A stretch of 64,000 nucleotides of DNA from Halisarca cf. caerulea (taxonomy: Eukaryota; Porifera; Demospongiae; Chondrillida; Halisarcidae), in the NCBI GenBank assembly GCA_963170055.1, contig CAUJGJ010000444.1, positions 8,358,118 to 8,422,117 on the forward strand, in the 5' to 3' direction. Positions 34,799 to 47,469 of the stretch are shown one piece after another (the first letter of the stretch is position 1; every line of letters starts with the position of its first letter). Made by a program: the position numbers and the translations under genes. The notes under the pieces were generated by a model. That model had not been told where the DNA came from. It worked only from the letters and a program-made list of their open reading frames with translations, and searched no databases.

Positions 34799-35465
34799 TT
34801 CACTAAATCAGCCAATTTGCACCAGTGTTGCTGATTCATCTCGTGTTATTCTCCATCAGTCACCAAGTACCATGCTTACCAGTTCAGACTCAACTTCGCT
34901 AAATCAGTCGATTCATACCAGTGTTACTGATTCATCCCGTGTTACTCTCCATCAGTCACCTAGTATCATGCTTACCAGTTCAGACTCAACTTCGCTGAAT
35001 CAGTCAATTCGCACCAGTGTTGCTGATTCATCTCGTGTTACATTCCATCAGTCACCAAGTATCATGCTTACCAGTTCAGACTCTTCCTCACTAAATCAGA
35101 CAATTCACCCCAGTGTTGCTGATTCATCCCATGTTACTCTCCATCAGTCACCAAGTACCATGCTTACCAGTTCAGACTCAACTTCGCTGAATCAGACAAT
35201 TCACACCAGTGTTGCTGATTCATCTCGTGTTACTCTCCATCAGTCACCAAGTACCATGCTTACCAGTTCAGACTCAACTTCGCTGAATCAGACAATTCAC
35301 ACCAGTGTTGCTGATTCATCTCGTGTTACTCTCCCTCAGTCTCCAAGTACAATACTTACCCCGTTCGGTTCTGTTTCACTGAGTCAGTCGATACATGCAA
35401 CTGCTACAAATTCTTCTCATGTCACTCTCCATCAGTCACCAAGTACAATACTTACTAGTACAGGC
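34799..35465 (+). repeat. 96-bp (32-codon) coding tandem repeat in MULE tail
   Basis: About seven units of the type SLNQSIHTSVADSSRVTLHQ followed by SPSTMLTSSDST. The copies stay in frame and diverge mostly by substitution, with the last two the most different. Confidence 0.9.
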
Positions 35466-35585
35466 TCTCGCACGCCACCAAATACAATGGCTGCCAATCC
35501 AGACTGTATGCCAGAACACAGTGTCGTTTTTGCTAGTTCTTCTCCAAACGAAGTATCCTCTCATACCAGACAATTGTCTGTGAAG

Positions 35586-36160
35586 GTAAAATGTACTAAC
35601 CACGTTAACCAGAGACGAAGCATCGCTGTTTTGCCAGTGTGCTATAAGGCCTTTTCTTCTTTCCATAGTATGGTCAACAGAGTTCATGTAACTCGATTAT
35701 GTTACAACTACAATCCTTTTGTCAACAACCTAGACCTGCTAACTAACCAGTACTTGGCGTTAATCTAGGCGTTCGGTGAAGATGTCTGTTATATCATCTA
35801 GCGGTTTCGGATTTTCCTTGACCAATCCTGTGATGGGAGGTTTCCAAGGAACATCCGTTACTGCTCTGCCCAGTGCTACTGATGAAGAGTGGAATTCCCA
35901 GAAAAGGCCTTATAGCACACTGGCAAAACAGCGATGCTTCGTCTCTGGTTAACGTGGTTAGTACATTTTACCTACCCTAGCTTTAGTTGGAGCTTTTTAG
36001 AAGTTAAAAAGAGAATTTTAGAGTAGTCGCGTCTTTATGCGCTGATGTCCTCTCTTTTTACTGTGAGTATTTGTCACCGTGATGGTGCTTTCCATATATA
36101 TAGTATGGTCAACAGAGTTCACGTAACTCGATTATGTTACAACTACAATCCTTTAGTCAA
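35586..36160. mobile_element. 575-bp inserted element with 15-bp target duplication
   Basis: CAATTGTCTGTGAAG occurs at 35571-35585 and 36161-36175, and joining the flanks restores the MULE frame (QLSVK-LLNSRIKVC). The insert has an inverted pair (35586-35656 with about 35900-35971) and a direct pair of about 60 bp (35667-35727 and 36102-36160, the second reaching the end). A 15-bp duplication points to target-primed or Penelope-like insertion rather than a cut-and-paste element. The class is unknown. Confidence 0.7.
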
Positions 36161-36439
36161 CAATTGTCTGTGAAGTTGTTGAACTCCCGAATTAAAGTAT
36201 GTGCAGGCTGCCGTTTGCCATTTGTGGAGCATTTGACAGCAGGACTGTGCTTGGCTACGGAGGATACCGTCACTATTACTTTGGGAAATGGCCACCAATT
36301 TGCTAAAAAGAGTGTCATTCATTTTCATCCATTTCCAAGCTGCATCAAGAGAAGACTCCCAGCATATCAAATATGTGTACCAACTAATCTCTCTTTGATA
36401 AGTACTCAGCAACATCTCCTGAAGAAATACTTCTACTGA

Positions 36440-37379
36440 TTGCCAAACATTGCAAGTTGTGTTTTATGAAGGTTTGCTGGAATCATGTTCGCAACACTAT
36501 TCTAATCATGCAAAGCAATAACTTTGTGATACTTGCTAAATACCTTCCATTGATTTAAATTTGTTGTTTTTAATACTAGGTTTTAGGTAACCATGCAATT
36601 GGCACTATTCTGATCAAATCAATAACTTAATTTGTGATTATTATAATTTAATGTTTTCAGTTTTTAATCCGCCAACACAATTCAACCAAATCAACAATTT
36701 TGTGTGTATGATCTGAGATGGTAGCTAGCAAGTATTCATGTGTACTGAGTTTTGTGTTATCGGAATTGATTTCTTATATTGGACTAATGATTTTTGCTGC
36801 TTTTTGTTTATTCCATTTATGATTACGATCAAATATTATATAATTACATATATTCTATACATATATACATGCAGTGGAACACACTAGCATGATATAACTA
36901 AAATTCCCATCAAAATTTTTTGCTGTATCAGAATTTGTCATAATATATAGATCATGACCAGCATATAGTACAGTAAACACCATCTTATGTCAACTGTTAC
37001 AATATTATTTAACAGGAATCTAACTAAAATGTGCAAATTTGTACCCTCAGTGGAACACCAGCTGCAACAGTTGGACATTCAGTTAATATATCAATGTTTT
37101 GTAAACAATCAGTGATTGTTTTGTGTTTAGTTGTCCATTGTTTTCAAAACAATCCTTTGATGTTATCTTTGATCTTGCTAAGAGGTACAAATTTGTACCA
37201 TTTTGGCTGTTTTTCATAAAAAATATTTTAACGGTTTACATAATATAGTGTTAGTACTACTAAAGTGTGATACAGATATTGACATACAATTATAAGATTC
37301 GTTATACAGAAATTTAATTTGTTATTACAGTGTTTGTTATAAGTTTGCACCACCGTATACATTATGTACATATTGTGTA
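36440..37379. other. Intronic sequence, no gene seen
   Basis: AT-rich sequence after the MULE end; no domain, repeat end or splice-bounded frame recognised. Confidence 0.55.
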
Positions 37380-37898
<519 letters not shown>

Positions 37899-37901
<3 letters not shown>

Positions 37902-38630
37902 ATACACACTTAGTTAATGTGGTTCTTTACAGTAGGAGTGTTTACATTTTGCATTCAGCAGAATTCCTCTCAAATACATACCATACGCTTGCTAGACTCA
38001 ATGCTATCAAATTGCATTTTACTTGATCTAATGTAACATCATTAAAAGAAAATAATTCAATTAATGAAGAGATAATACAATTTAATACTTGTGTGTATCC
38101 CTGCAAATTAATGGCAGATGTATGTAAAGGAAAAAATTCAGGGACTTGTATTTGTAAGCATGGGCTAGTACTAACAGTTACATAGAAAAGACACTGCACA
38201 GTATTAACTACACCATATAGATAATAGAAAAACACGGCATGAATTCATATGGGGAATTTAACTGAGATAAACTTCAACCTTCGCGGAGAGAATCGACATT
38301 GAGCAAGGTGGGTAAGACTAAGACTAGCTATACTATTTTTGATTTAGATTGCCTTGAAAATTCTTGAAGAATACTATAGTAGTAAATACCTCAGAGAGCC
38401 ACTATTCGGCGGACAAATTCGGCTCAACGTGTGGCTGTGGGAGATAAGCGAATCTTAGCGAAATTTGTTCAAATTTTATATGCAGGCTACGTGTGGTAAT
38501 AAGGCCACATGCTAGAAATTTGAGGGCTGTAGTACACATTATAACCTAATAGTAAAATGTACAAAAAGGAACTAAAATTCGGTGTTATGCAGAGATTATG
38601 CGATGATATGCGGAATTATGCAAAGTTCTA
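37899..38630. other. Intronic sequence, no gene seen
   Basis: No exon or repeat end recognised before the pogo TA target at 38629-38630. Confidence 0.5.
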
Positions 38631-39097
38631 GGGTAGCTACGCCATATCCTGGCCACCGCCAATACTGGGACAAAATAAGTATAAGGCCATTGTGTTACCT
38701 CGGATAAACTAACTTACAAATATATACCGTATCTATCGAAGACCCAAGGTAGCCCACCAAAAGTTTACGTACTTCGATTCTCATTCGCGCGTCGCTTTCT
38801 TGAGAAATCCTGCAATGATGACATCGATGCGAACTTACGATGACGTCACACATGCATAATACTTGCGGTTTTAATAATTACGTCATCTCTAAAAGCGTGC
38901 CAAATATTTTCGAAACGCCCTTTGAACTCGCGGAAAGTGGTTTTGGAAAGGTTGACATTTACAGAAAACAGCTGTAATAATCAAAACATTGAATCATTAC
39001 AAACAGGTAAGCTATACTAGATTAAGCTTAGCTAGTACATTGTCCAATTCCCAGCCACTTTCAGTCAAACAGCATTTCTGCTTGTAGCTGCAACAGC

Positions 39098-41210
39098 ATG
39101 GCTTCTTCCAGCAACCGAGAGCATAAGTGGAATCAAGGTGACCTACAGGCAGCTGTAGATCAGGTCTCTAGTGGAAAGCTGTCTTTGAGAAAGGCATCTT
39201 CTCTTTACGGCATCCCCAAGAGTACTCTTGGAGATTATGCATCAGGGAAAAGAGAGATTGGTTCCACCCGAGGCCCACCGACCATCTTGACAGCAGCTGA
39301 AGAGAAGAAGTTAGCAGACTGGGTGCCTTGTAAAGTAGCCCCTGGCTAAAGGCCTCCCCAGTTTAAATAAGTTACCTGACCTGACCTGACCTGACTGGGC
39401 ATTGGAGATGTCACGGATTGGCTATGGAAGAACAAAGGAGCAGATTCTTCTGGCAGTGCAGCAGATTGTAGCAGCTGATAAGAGGCCCACCCCATTTACA
39501 GATGGACGTCCAGGAAATAAATGGTGGTTGGGATTCCTCAAGCGACATGAGACCTTGACAATGAGGATGCCAGAGAATCTTGATTCCTACCGAGCTACAG
39601 CATGCACTAAGGAGAGGCTAAGCAAATGGTACGATGACTTTAGGCAATTTCTGGACCTTCATGACATCAGAGATGATCCCAGAAAGTTTTGGAATGCTGA
39701 CGAGAGTGGCTTTTCCCTTTGTCCAAAAAGTGGGAAAGTATTGGCCGAAAAGAACGTACGTGACCTGTATGCTGTAGCTGGTAATGGCAAGGAGCAAATA
39801 ACAACTCTCTGTGCTGGGTCAGCTGCTGGTGAAGTAATCCCCCCTATGCATATTTTTGCAGGGCAGCGTTTTGCATACAACCCTTTGGATGGAGGGGTCC
39901 CTGGTGCATATTTTGGGAAGTCTGCTACAGGATGGATTGACACAGAGTTATTTTATGGCTGGCTTGCAAATCACTTCGCACGGAATGTTACCATTCGTCC
40001 AGTTGTACTGTTAGTTGATGGCCACAAGTCCCACATAAATCTGGAAATTTCCAAGTTTTGCCAAGAAAATGGCATCTTTTTGTACTGCCTCCCTCCCCAT
40101 TCCTCCCACATAACTCAACCACTGGATGTGGGATTCTTTAAGCCTCTGAAAGATGCATGGAAGAAGGAGTGTGAGAGATACAAGCTAGCCAATCCAGGCC
40201 ACTTTGTCAGCAAACAAAGCTTTGCCAGGGTGTTCAAGGATGCATGGCTGCATGCTGCACAGCCAATCATTCTAGTGAATGCTTTTAAAGGTGCTGGTAT
40301 TTATCCACTGGATTTCAGCCATATTCGTGACAGTCGATTTGCACCATCCAAAGTGTATCAGCTAGACACTTGTGGTGATAATAGCAATCTTTCTGATAGC
40401 CTACATCCATCCAGTGTTGCACCACAACCATCCAGTAGCACTGCTCTTGCAGAGCTGGAATCTGTCATCGGCCCAGAAGTACTGGACAAGTACAGGACAA
40501 GGTATGAAGAGGGGTATGATTTGGAAATTGATGCTGTTTATACCGTGTGGAAGAGACTGAAGAATCTTCAATGTGGACCACCTCTTCAACCATCATCCAG
40601 TGCATCTGTCATGGATGATGCCATCCCTCCTGTCACAAAGCCATCATCCAGTGTGCTAGTGCCTGAGCCAGCCATTACCATCACTGTAACACCCAGCAGA
40701 GCTACCACTGTGTCTATCTCTTCCACGATAGATGACATTCTTGTCTTTCCAAAGAAAGCAGCTCAAGGCCACAACAAACGAAAAGTCAGTGAAATGCCAA
40801 GACATCTTTCAGGCAATCAAATGATAGCTTTGCTTGAAGCAAAAGAGAGAGGGAAGCAAGAAGAAGAAGAAAAGAAAGCTCAAAGGAAGGCAGAACGTGA
40901 AGAAAAGAAAAGGAAAACAGAAGAGGAAAGGGAAAAGAAAAAGAATGAAAAGTTAAAGAAGCAGACTGGAGAAAAGGTACCAACTGTACAGGGAAAGAAG
41001 GGAAAGAAAGGGCAAAAGGGAAGAAGGGAAGCGAAGGAAGACTCAGTAAAGCACATTGAAGACAATGACAAATGCCTCACATGCCAGACAGATGATGATG
41101 ACACCTGGATAAGATGCGACGAGTGTTTTGGGTGGCATCACAAAGTTTGCGTAGGCCTCTCCATTGGATCACGCGTTGGAAACATCCACTGGAAATGTCC
41201 AAACTGTTAA
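39098..41210 (+). pseudogene. pogo transposase with PHD finger, disrupted by one insertion
   Basis: Leaving out a 76-nt insertion (39324-39399 including one target duplicate) gives 2037 nt, an open 678-codon frame. Domains: psq HTH (residues about 10-55), HTH_Tnp_Tc5/CENP-B-like (about 80-130, WWLGFLKRHE) and a DDE_1 nuclease with Asp176 (NADESGF), Asp282 (LLVDGHKSH) and Asp318 (TQPLDVGFF). The DD35D spacing is normal for pogo. A Lys/Glu-rich coiled coil lies at about 520-620, and a C4HC3 PHD finger (CLTCQ...CDECFGWHHKVC...CPNC) at about 627-678. A PHD finger could tether integration or repression to modified histones; that is inference. Confidence 0.92.
39324..39392 (+). mobile_element. Short SINE-like insertion with (CCTGA)n tail
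   Basis: 69 bp absent from copy A, ending in CCTGACCTGACCTGACCT and flanked by GACTGGG on both sides (39317-39323 and 39393-39399). The pentanucleotide tail and 7-bp duplication suggest a 5'-truncated retroposon. It introduces a stop at 39347-39349. Confidence 0.75.
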
Positions 41211-41535
41211 TTTTCATACCTACGTCGTTTTCTTGTGTAGCTCTGTGTCCGCTTGTGCATATCTTTGTGTTTTGCAGCTTGAAACTATAAATATAGCCTC
41301 AGAAAAACTTCCGTCCAACTAATGGAAAAATGGCCCAGATTGGGACAAGATGAAGGGGTCCTTTTAAAGTAGACTGATAAGCGCTTCAAAACAAATTGAG
41401 CTTGGTCACTCTAAGGTATCGTTCACCGATAGTTCTCCATCCTCTCAGCCATTTGGTTGATACGAAAGCGTTCAGTTTCACCTGAGTTACACGATATTTA
41501 CGCTTAGGTGTCCCGGATATGGTCCGTATACCCTA

Positions 41536-42249
41536 CAATGATTAAATTTTGGTTTTCTAGAGATATAGTTCTTGGCTAAAACGAACAGTTACAAGCGCTT
41601 TCATATTGTACTGGCTCCCACTGTACTTTGTTTGTGCCCTCAATAGAGTGATCCTTCGAAAAGATGTCGAAAATCAAGAGGAAATGTTATCGTTCGTCGG
41701 ATTTCGCACCGAAGATGCTTTGCTTGCTTTCTACTATCTTCAGTGCTATTTCTTCAGCTGCTACTGAACAAACTGCACAAGTTCGGTCTGTTCCTTAGCC
41801 TACTGTGGATAGCGCTACATTTGGAAAGTTTATGAATAGAAAGTAAGCCTTTTCGAACCTTGTCTTTTTTCACCCGTTGGCGGAACTTTTATACGCTTAC
41901 GTTTCAATCTTTTACAAGTCAGCGTGTGCAAATTCCTCTTAGTTGTGTATTCAGTTGTGCTTCAAGAAGGCTTGGCTAGCTTTAGAAGCGTTAGTTGTGA
42001 CCAAAGTAATCCACTGCGCTCCAACAATGATTGAAAAAAAGGAGCCACTATAGTGGCCCGTCCACAATAAAGGGTTAAGTAGTTACTGGTTTATGCCACA
42101 GTATTTGACTGTATAAAGGCTTAGAATTACTCGAATCACTTAGAATTGAGCACAAGAACAAGACTAAATAATCATAATAATAATAATATTGTATGTAAGG
42201 AACACCATCATTGCAAAACTTTGCATGTAGAAAAACTTCCAATAATTAC
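41536..42249. other. Intron 1 start, with LTR fragment at 42072-42104
   Basis: TTAAGTAGTTACTGGTTTAT then GCCACA repeats the LTR-like start next to the gypsy remnant. A GCCACTATAGTGGC palindrome lies at 42047. No exon. Confidence 0.5.
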
Positions 42250-42438
42250 CTTGAATATCATATTCATCAGTTCTTTAGTCCTTTCTGTTCCATGATCAAT
42301 AATTATTGTTTCTCCTTCAAACTGTTGCAGCTCTTCATATGTGTTTGTGTAGTAAATCAAAGTAAATAAAAGATCTAGAGCCACAAAAAGGCCTAAGCCC
42401 AGTACCAGTCTTTGATTCCACCAAAGTATGTTAACCAT
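42250..42438 (-). CDS. FUT8: FUT8-like exon 1: signal anchor and stem
   Basis: The start ATG at 42438 sits in a good context (AACCATGG). 63 codons run to a strong donor AAG|GTAATT, phase 0. They give a short tail (MVNILWWNQR), a hydrophobic anchor (LVLGLGLFVALDLLFTLIYY) and a charged stem (TNTYEELQQF...KELMNMIFK). This is the type II layout of Golgi fucosyltransferases, and phase 0 fits exon 2a or 2b. Assignment to the FUT8-like gene rests on strand, phase and topology rather than on sequence similarity, because this part is not conserved across animals. Confidence 0.65.
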
Positions 42439-43287
42439 GGTTAGCTATAACTTCTCGTACAAATGATTCCTTGTAGAGTGTTAAGTTGCATTTTGTGCTC
42501 TCGAGGAATTTACAAAGCTTTGATGTCTGTATGAGGCTTAACACTAATATATTATCTATTATGACCTATGTGCTAGATCTCTATTATTTGTCAAGTGGCT
42601 TCCTGTTGTATGGTGTTGCGGTGCAGTGATCAATGAAACGTATAGATTTCACAGAATGAATCCAAACTACTAAAAAGCACCAACTTGTGCAGTACAACTC
42701 TCACTAACTAACTAACTAACACAGACCATGCAACCTATGTATACACCAACTAACAATCAACAACACACACACATGTCATGCACCAATAGTACAGAACACC
42801 AAAGTTTACAAGTCACATACACAAACAGTCTAGTTCAAGTTACTACACTTCCTAAAATATGTAACACTACGACTGGACTGTGTTGCATAATAGCACTTCA
42901 TATACAGTCACTTGTTCTTTATGTCGCAATATTATTATGTTGTTTTTGGCAGATACCCTTGGACACAACACACTGTTCGAAAAATTAAATTTCCTGACCA
43001 TTCCTTACCTTGGGAAAGTCAAAGGAAATTTGTGCCACAGGAACATGTAAAATTTCCTATATTCCGGCACACAAGATTTCCAATATTATCAACTGTTATA
43101 TACATGCAATAATGTATATATAATAGCAGAACTTTACATAGTAATATTAACCATTTGAATTATTTAAAAAATCTCAATCTTTATATAACAATAACATAAT
43201 TATTATAATAATAATCATGCATTGGGCATTATAATGTAAAAACATGATTGTTCAAATTATATACAATTGCAATTTATTGCAACAAAA
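42439..43287. other. Region between FUT8 exon 1 and TNP2 3' end
   Basis: Presumably holds the FUT8 promoter and 5' UTR (minus) and the 3' UTR of the transposase. An AACTAACT run lies at 42703-42719. No clear TATA or CpG-like promoter is seen. Confidence 0.5.
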
Positions 43288-45830
43288 CTATTCCACCAGG
43301 GGTGTGACAAATAAAAGATTTTGCGAATTGAAGTTTCTCACACAATGAGCACATCGAGCAGTAAACAAATGAAGAGGTACGTAAGTATGCAGATCATGGG
43401 ATTCAAATATATCAGAGCACCACACTTGAACAGGATTCCCACAGGCAAACCTCATAGAATGTGGGTTATACCAAGATGCCACTGCCAGTAAGATTGATTC
43501 TTGGAAAGGACTTGATGAATCTGGATTTTTGCACATAAGAGAAATTTTGGCAAAATAATGTACTTTGATGGGTCTTTTCCAATAATGGGGCTGGTCTTGA
43601 AGTACACTATTCAAAGTTGTTGGCTCATTGGAAAACAACTGAGAATCCCATTTTGCCAAGGGCACCGACTTGTGATTTGCATTGTATTGCTTTCCACAAA
43701 TGACCATTGACCGATATTTAAGATATACAGAATTAACAGACACTACTTCCACACCCGGGTGCTGTTGTTCATATATTTTACAAATGTTTTGCTTATCACT
43801 GTCATAAAGAATGCTCCGGGTTGACTGCTTTGGTAATTCATATGCATCATCACTCTGAGGTTCAGGAGATTGCTTCACTGACCCACAGTAACGTTTATCT
43901 TTGAAGTGGCACACTGAGGACAAGTCTGCTGCAAATTCACAAGGAAAGCGAAATGAATCAGCAAAAGAATCATATAGAAACCTTTTCATTAACTGTGATT
44001 CAATCATATATGTGCCCTTAGGCTGATGAGAAAGTAAACCGTTATATCGCTCAAAGGAGAAAAGCCAAAATTCCCGCACTGGACCAAAATTCTTCATAAC
44101 ATCAATCAAATGCCCATGCATATGCATGTTAGGTGTAACTGCCTGCTCACCATATAAAATTTCCACTCTCTTACAAAACTGAATGAGAAGTACATGGGCC
44201 AATTGCAGCTTTTCATATGTGACTGAGTGCTGACATAGTATCCTACATGCCAAAACGAAATGCCTCCAACATTCCAAATGTTCTGTTGGCAAATAATCAT
44301 AGAGAGCAGGGATAGAGTAAAGTGTCACCCAAGTTCTTAAACTGGTCAGCAGTAAACCCAGAGAAACCGTTTTTAATCTTGTAAGGAACTCAACCCACTT
44401 CACTGGGTACGACAATGGAGTCGACCACATTTTGCAAACTATATCAAAATTATTTTTGCTGATCAGCTCATTCTTTAACCAAAGCTTTAACATATGCTTT
44501 GCAGTGCCAAGAAATAAATTATGCATCGGATCGACAACAAGCATTTCTATTGGATCAAAATATGGTAATTGCAATAATGTAGAATATCGACATCCCAACT
44601 TGGACTCCATTAGGGCACGCTCAGTTTTAGTGCTACATTTTCGCACTTTTTCAACATTTCCACGATGTGACTCTATGTTACGTGGGGTCCATTTTGATGT
44701 GTCGAATCCTGAATAATTCATACAACCAACAGAGCCCGGAAAAGGCTTTAAACATTTGAAACATCCCAGTCGTGCAGTGTGACCCAGAAAACCACAAAGT
44801 TTCCTCCCGGCAGGGGTATCACATGTACAGCATAACAAAACCAATCGAACTTCCTCGCTTATTTCATGTGAGTCTCGCCAAACCTTCAATTTTATCCCTC
44901 TCCAAAAGACTAGCAGTTCATTAACCAAAGGCTGGAGGTATGGATTTATGTCATGGGAGCATTCACAGGGTCCTGGGATGATTCCCAAAATAAGCACATT
45001 CTCACGTTTATACCTCACTTGGCATGGGAGATTCATAATTGTAAGGTAAATACAACCTACAGAATAAGCGACATGATCAAAAGGCTGGAACCAATCTACA
45101 TTGAGCATGAGAGCAAGACACAGGGAGTTTTTAAGGATATCCTGAAACTGCTGCCAAATCCTACCATCATACACATCCTGCAACAAATTTTCCGGCCGTG
45201 GTTTGTGTTTCCACTCATCACACAAATCCACAAAGCCAGGCCTTAGTAAGAGATGCTCAAGATGAGACTCTATACTACGATAGCAATAAACTTTGAAAGG
45301 GTGTAGGAATACTTTCCCTGTGTTGGAATGCACTGTTTTTAATAATACTTGACCACAGGTAGATCTAAGAAATTCAGAAAATGAACACTTGCGACTCTTT
45401 TCCTTCCTTCCCTCAGTCAGGACACAGCTACCTTGATGGTATATTTGCTCACATTTTGGGCATACGACATATTTAGTGAAATCCACATCAGCTGCCATAA
45501 CCTTCAAGCGGTAAAGGGAACAAGGGATGTGTGATGCTACCTTTCTATCAAATGGTAAAAAATGACCCAGAACTTTGAAAAAGATACTTAGGAATAGAAG
45601 TAGTTGATTGATTGCATAATCAGGGATATTAAATTTGGACTGCATGTGCAATATAAATCCAAGTAGCCACAAAGTGAGTGATTTCTCCTGTAGTTCTGAA
45701 TCAGATTTTGTTTGACATTGGGGCATGGGTGGAGATGACGAATCTAAAGTGGATTCAGTGTCACTATCACTCAGTAACTCAACATCCCAGTATTCCTCTG
45801 AACACAATGATTCATCATCTGATCCTGGTC
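43288..45830 (-). CDS. EnSpm/TNP2-like transposase, main exon (exon 3)
   Basis: 847 codons with stop, entered at acceptor TACTTTGCAG, phase 1. An acidic start (GSDDESLCSEEYW) leads to two Cys pairs (CPKCEQIYHQGSC). The transposase_21 (TNP2) core has LMLNVDWFQPF (first Asp), ENVLILGIIPGP, a zinc-like CDTPAGRKLCGF...CFKCLKPF and VVDPMHNLFLGTAKHML (second Asp). It ends with HMHGHLIDVMKNFG and FWLFSFERYNGLL (Glu). TNP2-like proteins catalyse cut-and-paste of CACTA elements. Exons 1-3 total 2940 nt, an open 979-residue protein. A second, diverged relative is at 61236-63749. Confidence 0.88.
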
Positions 45831-45902
45831 CTGCAAAGTATATATAAAGACAGAAGGTTATTACATATAATTGCACAATCAGTCATGTCAGGATCATTAT
45901 AC

Positions 45903-46055
45903 CTGTGTTATTGAGTGACAAACTAGACAGACATTCGTCCTCCACTTGACCCTCTTCACGTTCATGCTCACAACACTGTTCATTACTTTCTTTGTATTCC
46001 TGTACTTTCAAATTGGGAAATTTTGGCAAAGGTGGAGCACACTCTGAGCCTAGAC
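45903..46055 (-). CDS. TNP2-like transposase exon 2
   Basis: 153 nt between acceptor CTAAATAG and donor ACAG|GTATAA, phase 1 on both sides. It encodes GLGSECAPPLPKFPNLKVQE and an acidic tail ending SLSLNNTG. It joins exon 3 as NNTG-PGSDDE without a break. Confidence 0.75.
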
Positions 46056-46965
46056 CTATTTAGTGAAGAAAATTCATTGGGAACTTTATAGGTGCATATA
46101 ACATACAGAACAATGGTGGGATTTAAATAAACCTTGGACACATGCATGCAGGACTACTCCACGTGTAGGATTTCCCACAAAATAGGCTAATTCCTGACAT
46201 GCAAGGCAGTAAACCATGCACATACATTCGAAATGCAGAATTCGGAATTTGGAAAGTGTCCTCAGCCACCATAGAGATGGAAATACCTACAGCATGAACA
46301 TTCGAGCTTGAATTGCTTCTGTTTCATTGTTTCATGCATAATCATAGCCACTAATGTTTCCAACGACCTACCTATTATAATAGTCCCACTTCTGAGATAG
46401 GAGTTTGGAATGCGGAATTCGGATTCAGAAAGTGTCCTTCTGATATAATATATTATACTTGCATGGTTGTCCAACCAAGTAATTTAATGCCCATCTATGC
46501 AGTTGTTCAGCTGCACAGATTGCTGGCCGCCTGGTTGTCCAACCGGACAGATTGTTGGCCGTCCAGTTGTCCAAGCAGGCCACCTGCACGTACATATCAT
46601 GGTTGTACATAGGGATGATTGGTGGTCATTTGTTTAACTGGTGGCACCTGGTTAGATAACTGGGCAAATTGCTGGCCGTCCGGTTGTCAAACTGGGCCGC
46701 CTGCATGTATGGTTGTGCATTAGGATGGCCAGTTAGCTAAGCGGTTGAGTGGTTGAACAACCGGCATCTGGTTAACCAACCAGAAAAGTTAGCCATCAGG
46801 TTAGAACACATATAGTTTAAAATGTTACCCCCTTATTCCGTGGTCACCATGCAAACAGTACCTTGATGCCTTTGCTATCAATTATCAATTTGAGTTTACA
46901 ACTCACTATTTTCATAATCATCTCAATTCACTCAACATGTCCCAAAAGTAAGTACTATAATAAAT
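46056..46965. repeat. Decayed GGTTGTCCAACC-type minisatellite
   Basis: At 46460-46810 the words GGTTGTCCAAC, TTGCTGGCCGTCCGGTTGTC and close variants recur at irregular 40-60-bp steps. It looks like an old tandem array. 46229-46262 and 46410-46437 share GAATTCGGAATTTGGAAAGT-like words. Confidence 0.5.
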
Positions 46966-46968
<3 letters not shown>

Positions 46969-46997
<29 letters not shown>

Positions 46998-47010
46998 ACA
47001 CATACACACA
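46969..47010. repeat. (CA)n at left edge of the 6.8-kb element
   Basis: ACACAC tract directly outside the CACTG end. A second (CA)n abuts the right end. Confidence 0.95.
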
Positions 47011-47469
47011 CATATACACTGTTAAAAATGGAAGGTGATGATCACACTAATGAGGGTGTGAAATTTTTGAAACTGTCAGCACTCCAATAATGGGGTGAAT
47101 TTCACTCCAACAGGGGAGGAGTGAAAATCACTCTGTATATATTGGTGACAATCACCTGCACATTCATGGTGAAGGTCACCACCACAAGTTAGTGACACCA
47201 TAATATATTGTGTGCACATGCATAGCATGCCATTGCTATAATAATACAATAAATCATGATCTCACAGTGACTGTACATTATTGTAAAAACTTGACTGCAT
47301 TCATTCACCATAATAGGTACATTGCCAATAGCGATAATACTTAGTCTAAATGCAGCATAAAGATATACACAAAAGCCTTAAAAAGTACATTGTCAAGTGA
47401 GTAACTATAAAAATAATAAATAAAGATGTCTCAATTGAGGTGAAGGTGGTTCAGGAATTTACATGCAAG

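Larger units (their letters stand above)
32350..36439 (+). pseudogene. Mutator-like (MULE) transposase, broken
   Basis: In order: an N-terminal region (QHDIVTILLEAKANTVC), HRNNGRLKSSPDFRRMIAYL and PHGNAK. The DDE core has LGIDPTFSLGNFFVT (first Asp), FGTDGETNLFSAFSDLFSEA with HLRCFVHLQRNI (second Asp and CxxH-like motif) and NDNEAANSVI (Glu). A SWIM-type zinc finger (KCDKTKC...GICSHSVA, about 34443-34505) follows, then a Ser/Thr-rich repeat tail and a C-terminal CAGCRLPF segment. Frames shift near 32700, 33705 and 34530, a TGA falls at 34139-34141, and a 575-bp insertion splits the tail at 35586. It is not functional. The terminal repeats were not found. Confidence 0.85.
38631..41533 (+). mobile_element. 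pogo-PHD transposon, copy B
   Basis: GGGTAGCTACGCCATATCCT to GGATATGGTCCGTATACCC, flanked by TA at 38629-38630 and 41534-41535. It is near-identical to copy A over its whole length. A CRE TGACGTCA lies at 38841. Only one lesion is seen in the gene, a short SINE-like insertion. Confidence 0.93.

Noticed and set aside
35870..35905. Hammerhead core CTGATGA...GAAA at about 35878
   Set aside because: The stem between the two motifs would be only three pairs and not adjacent to CTGATGA, so the canonical fold does not form.
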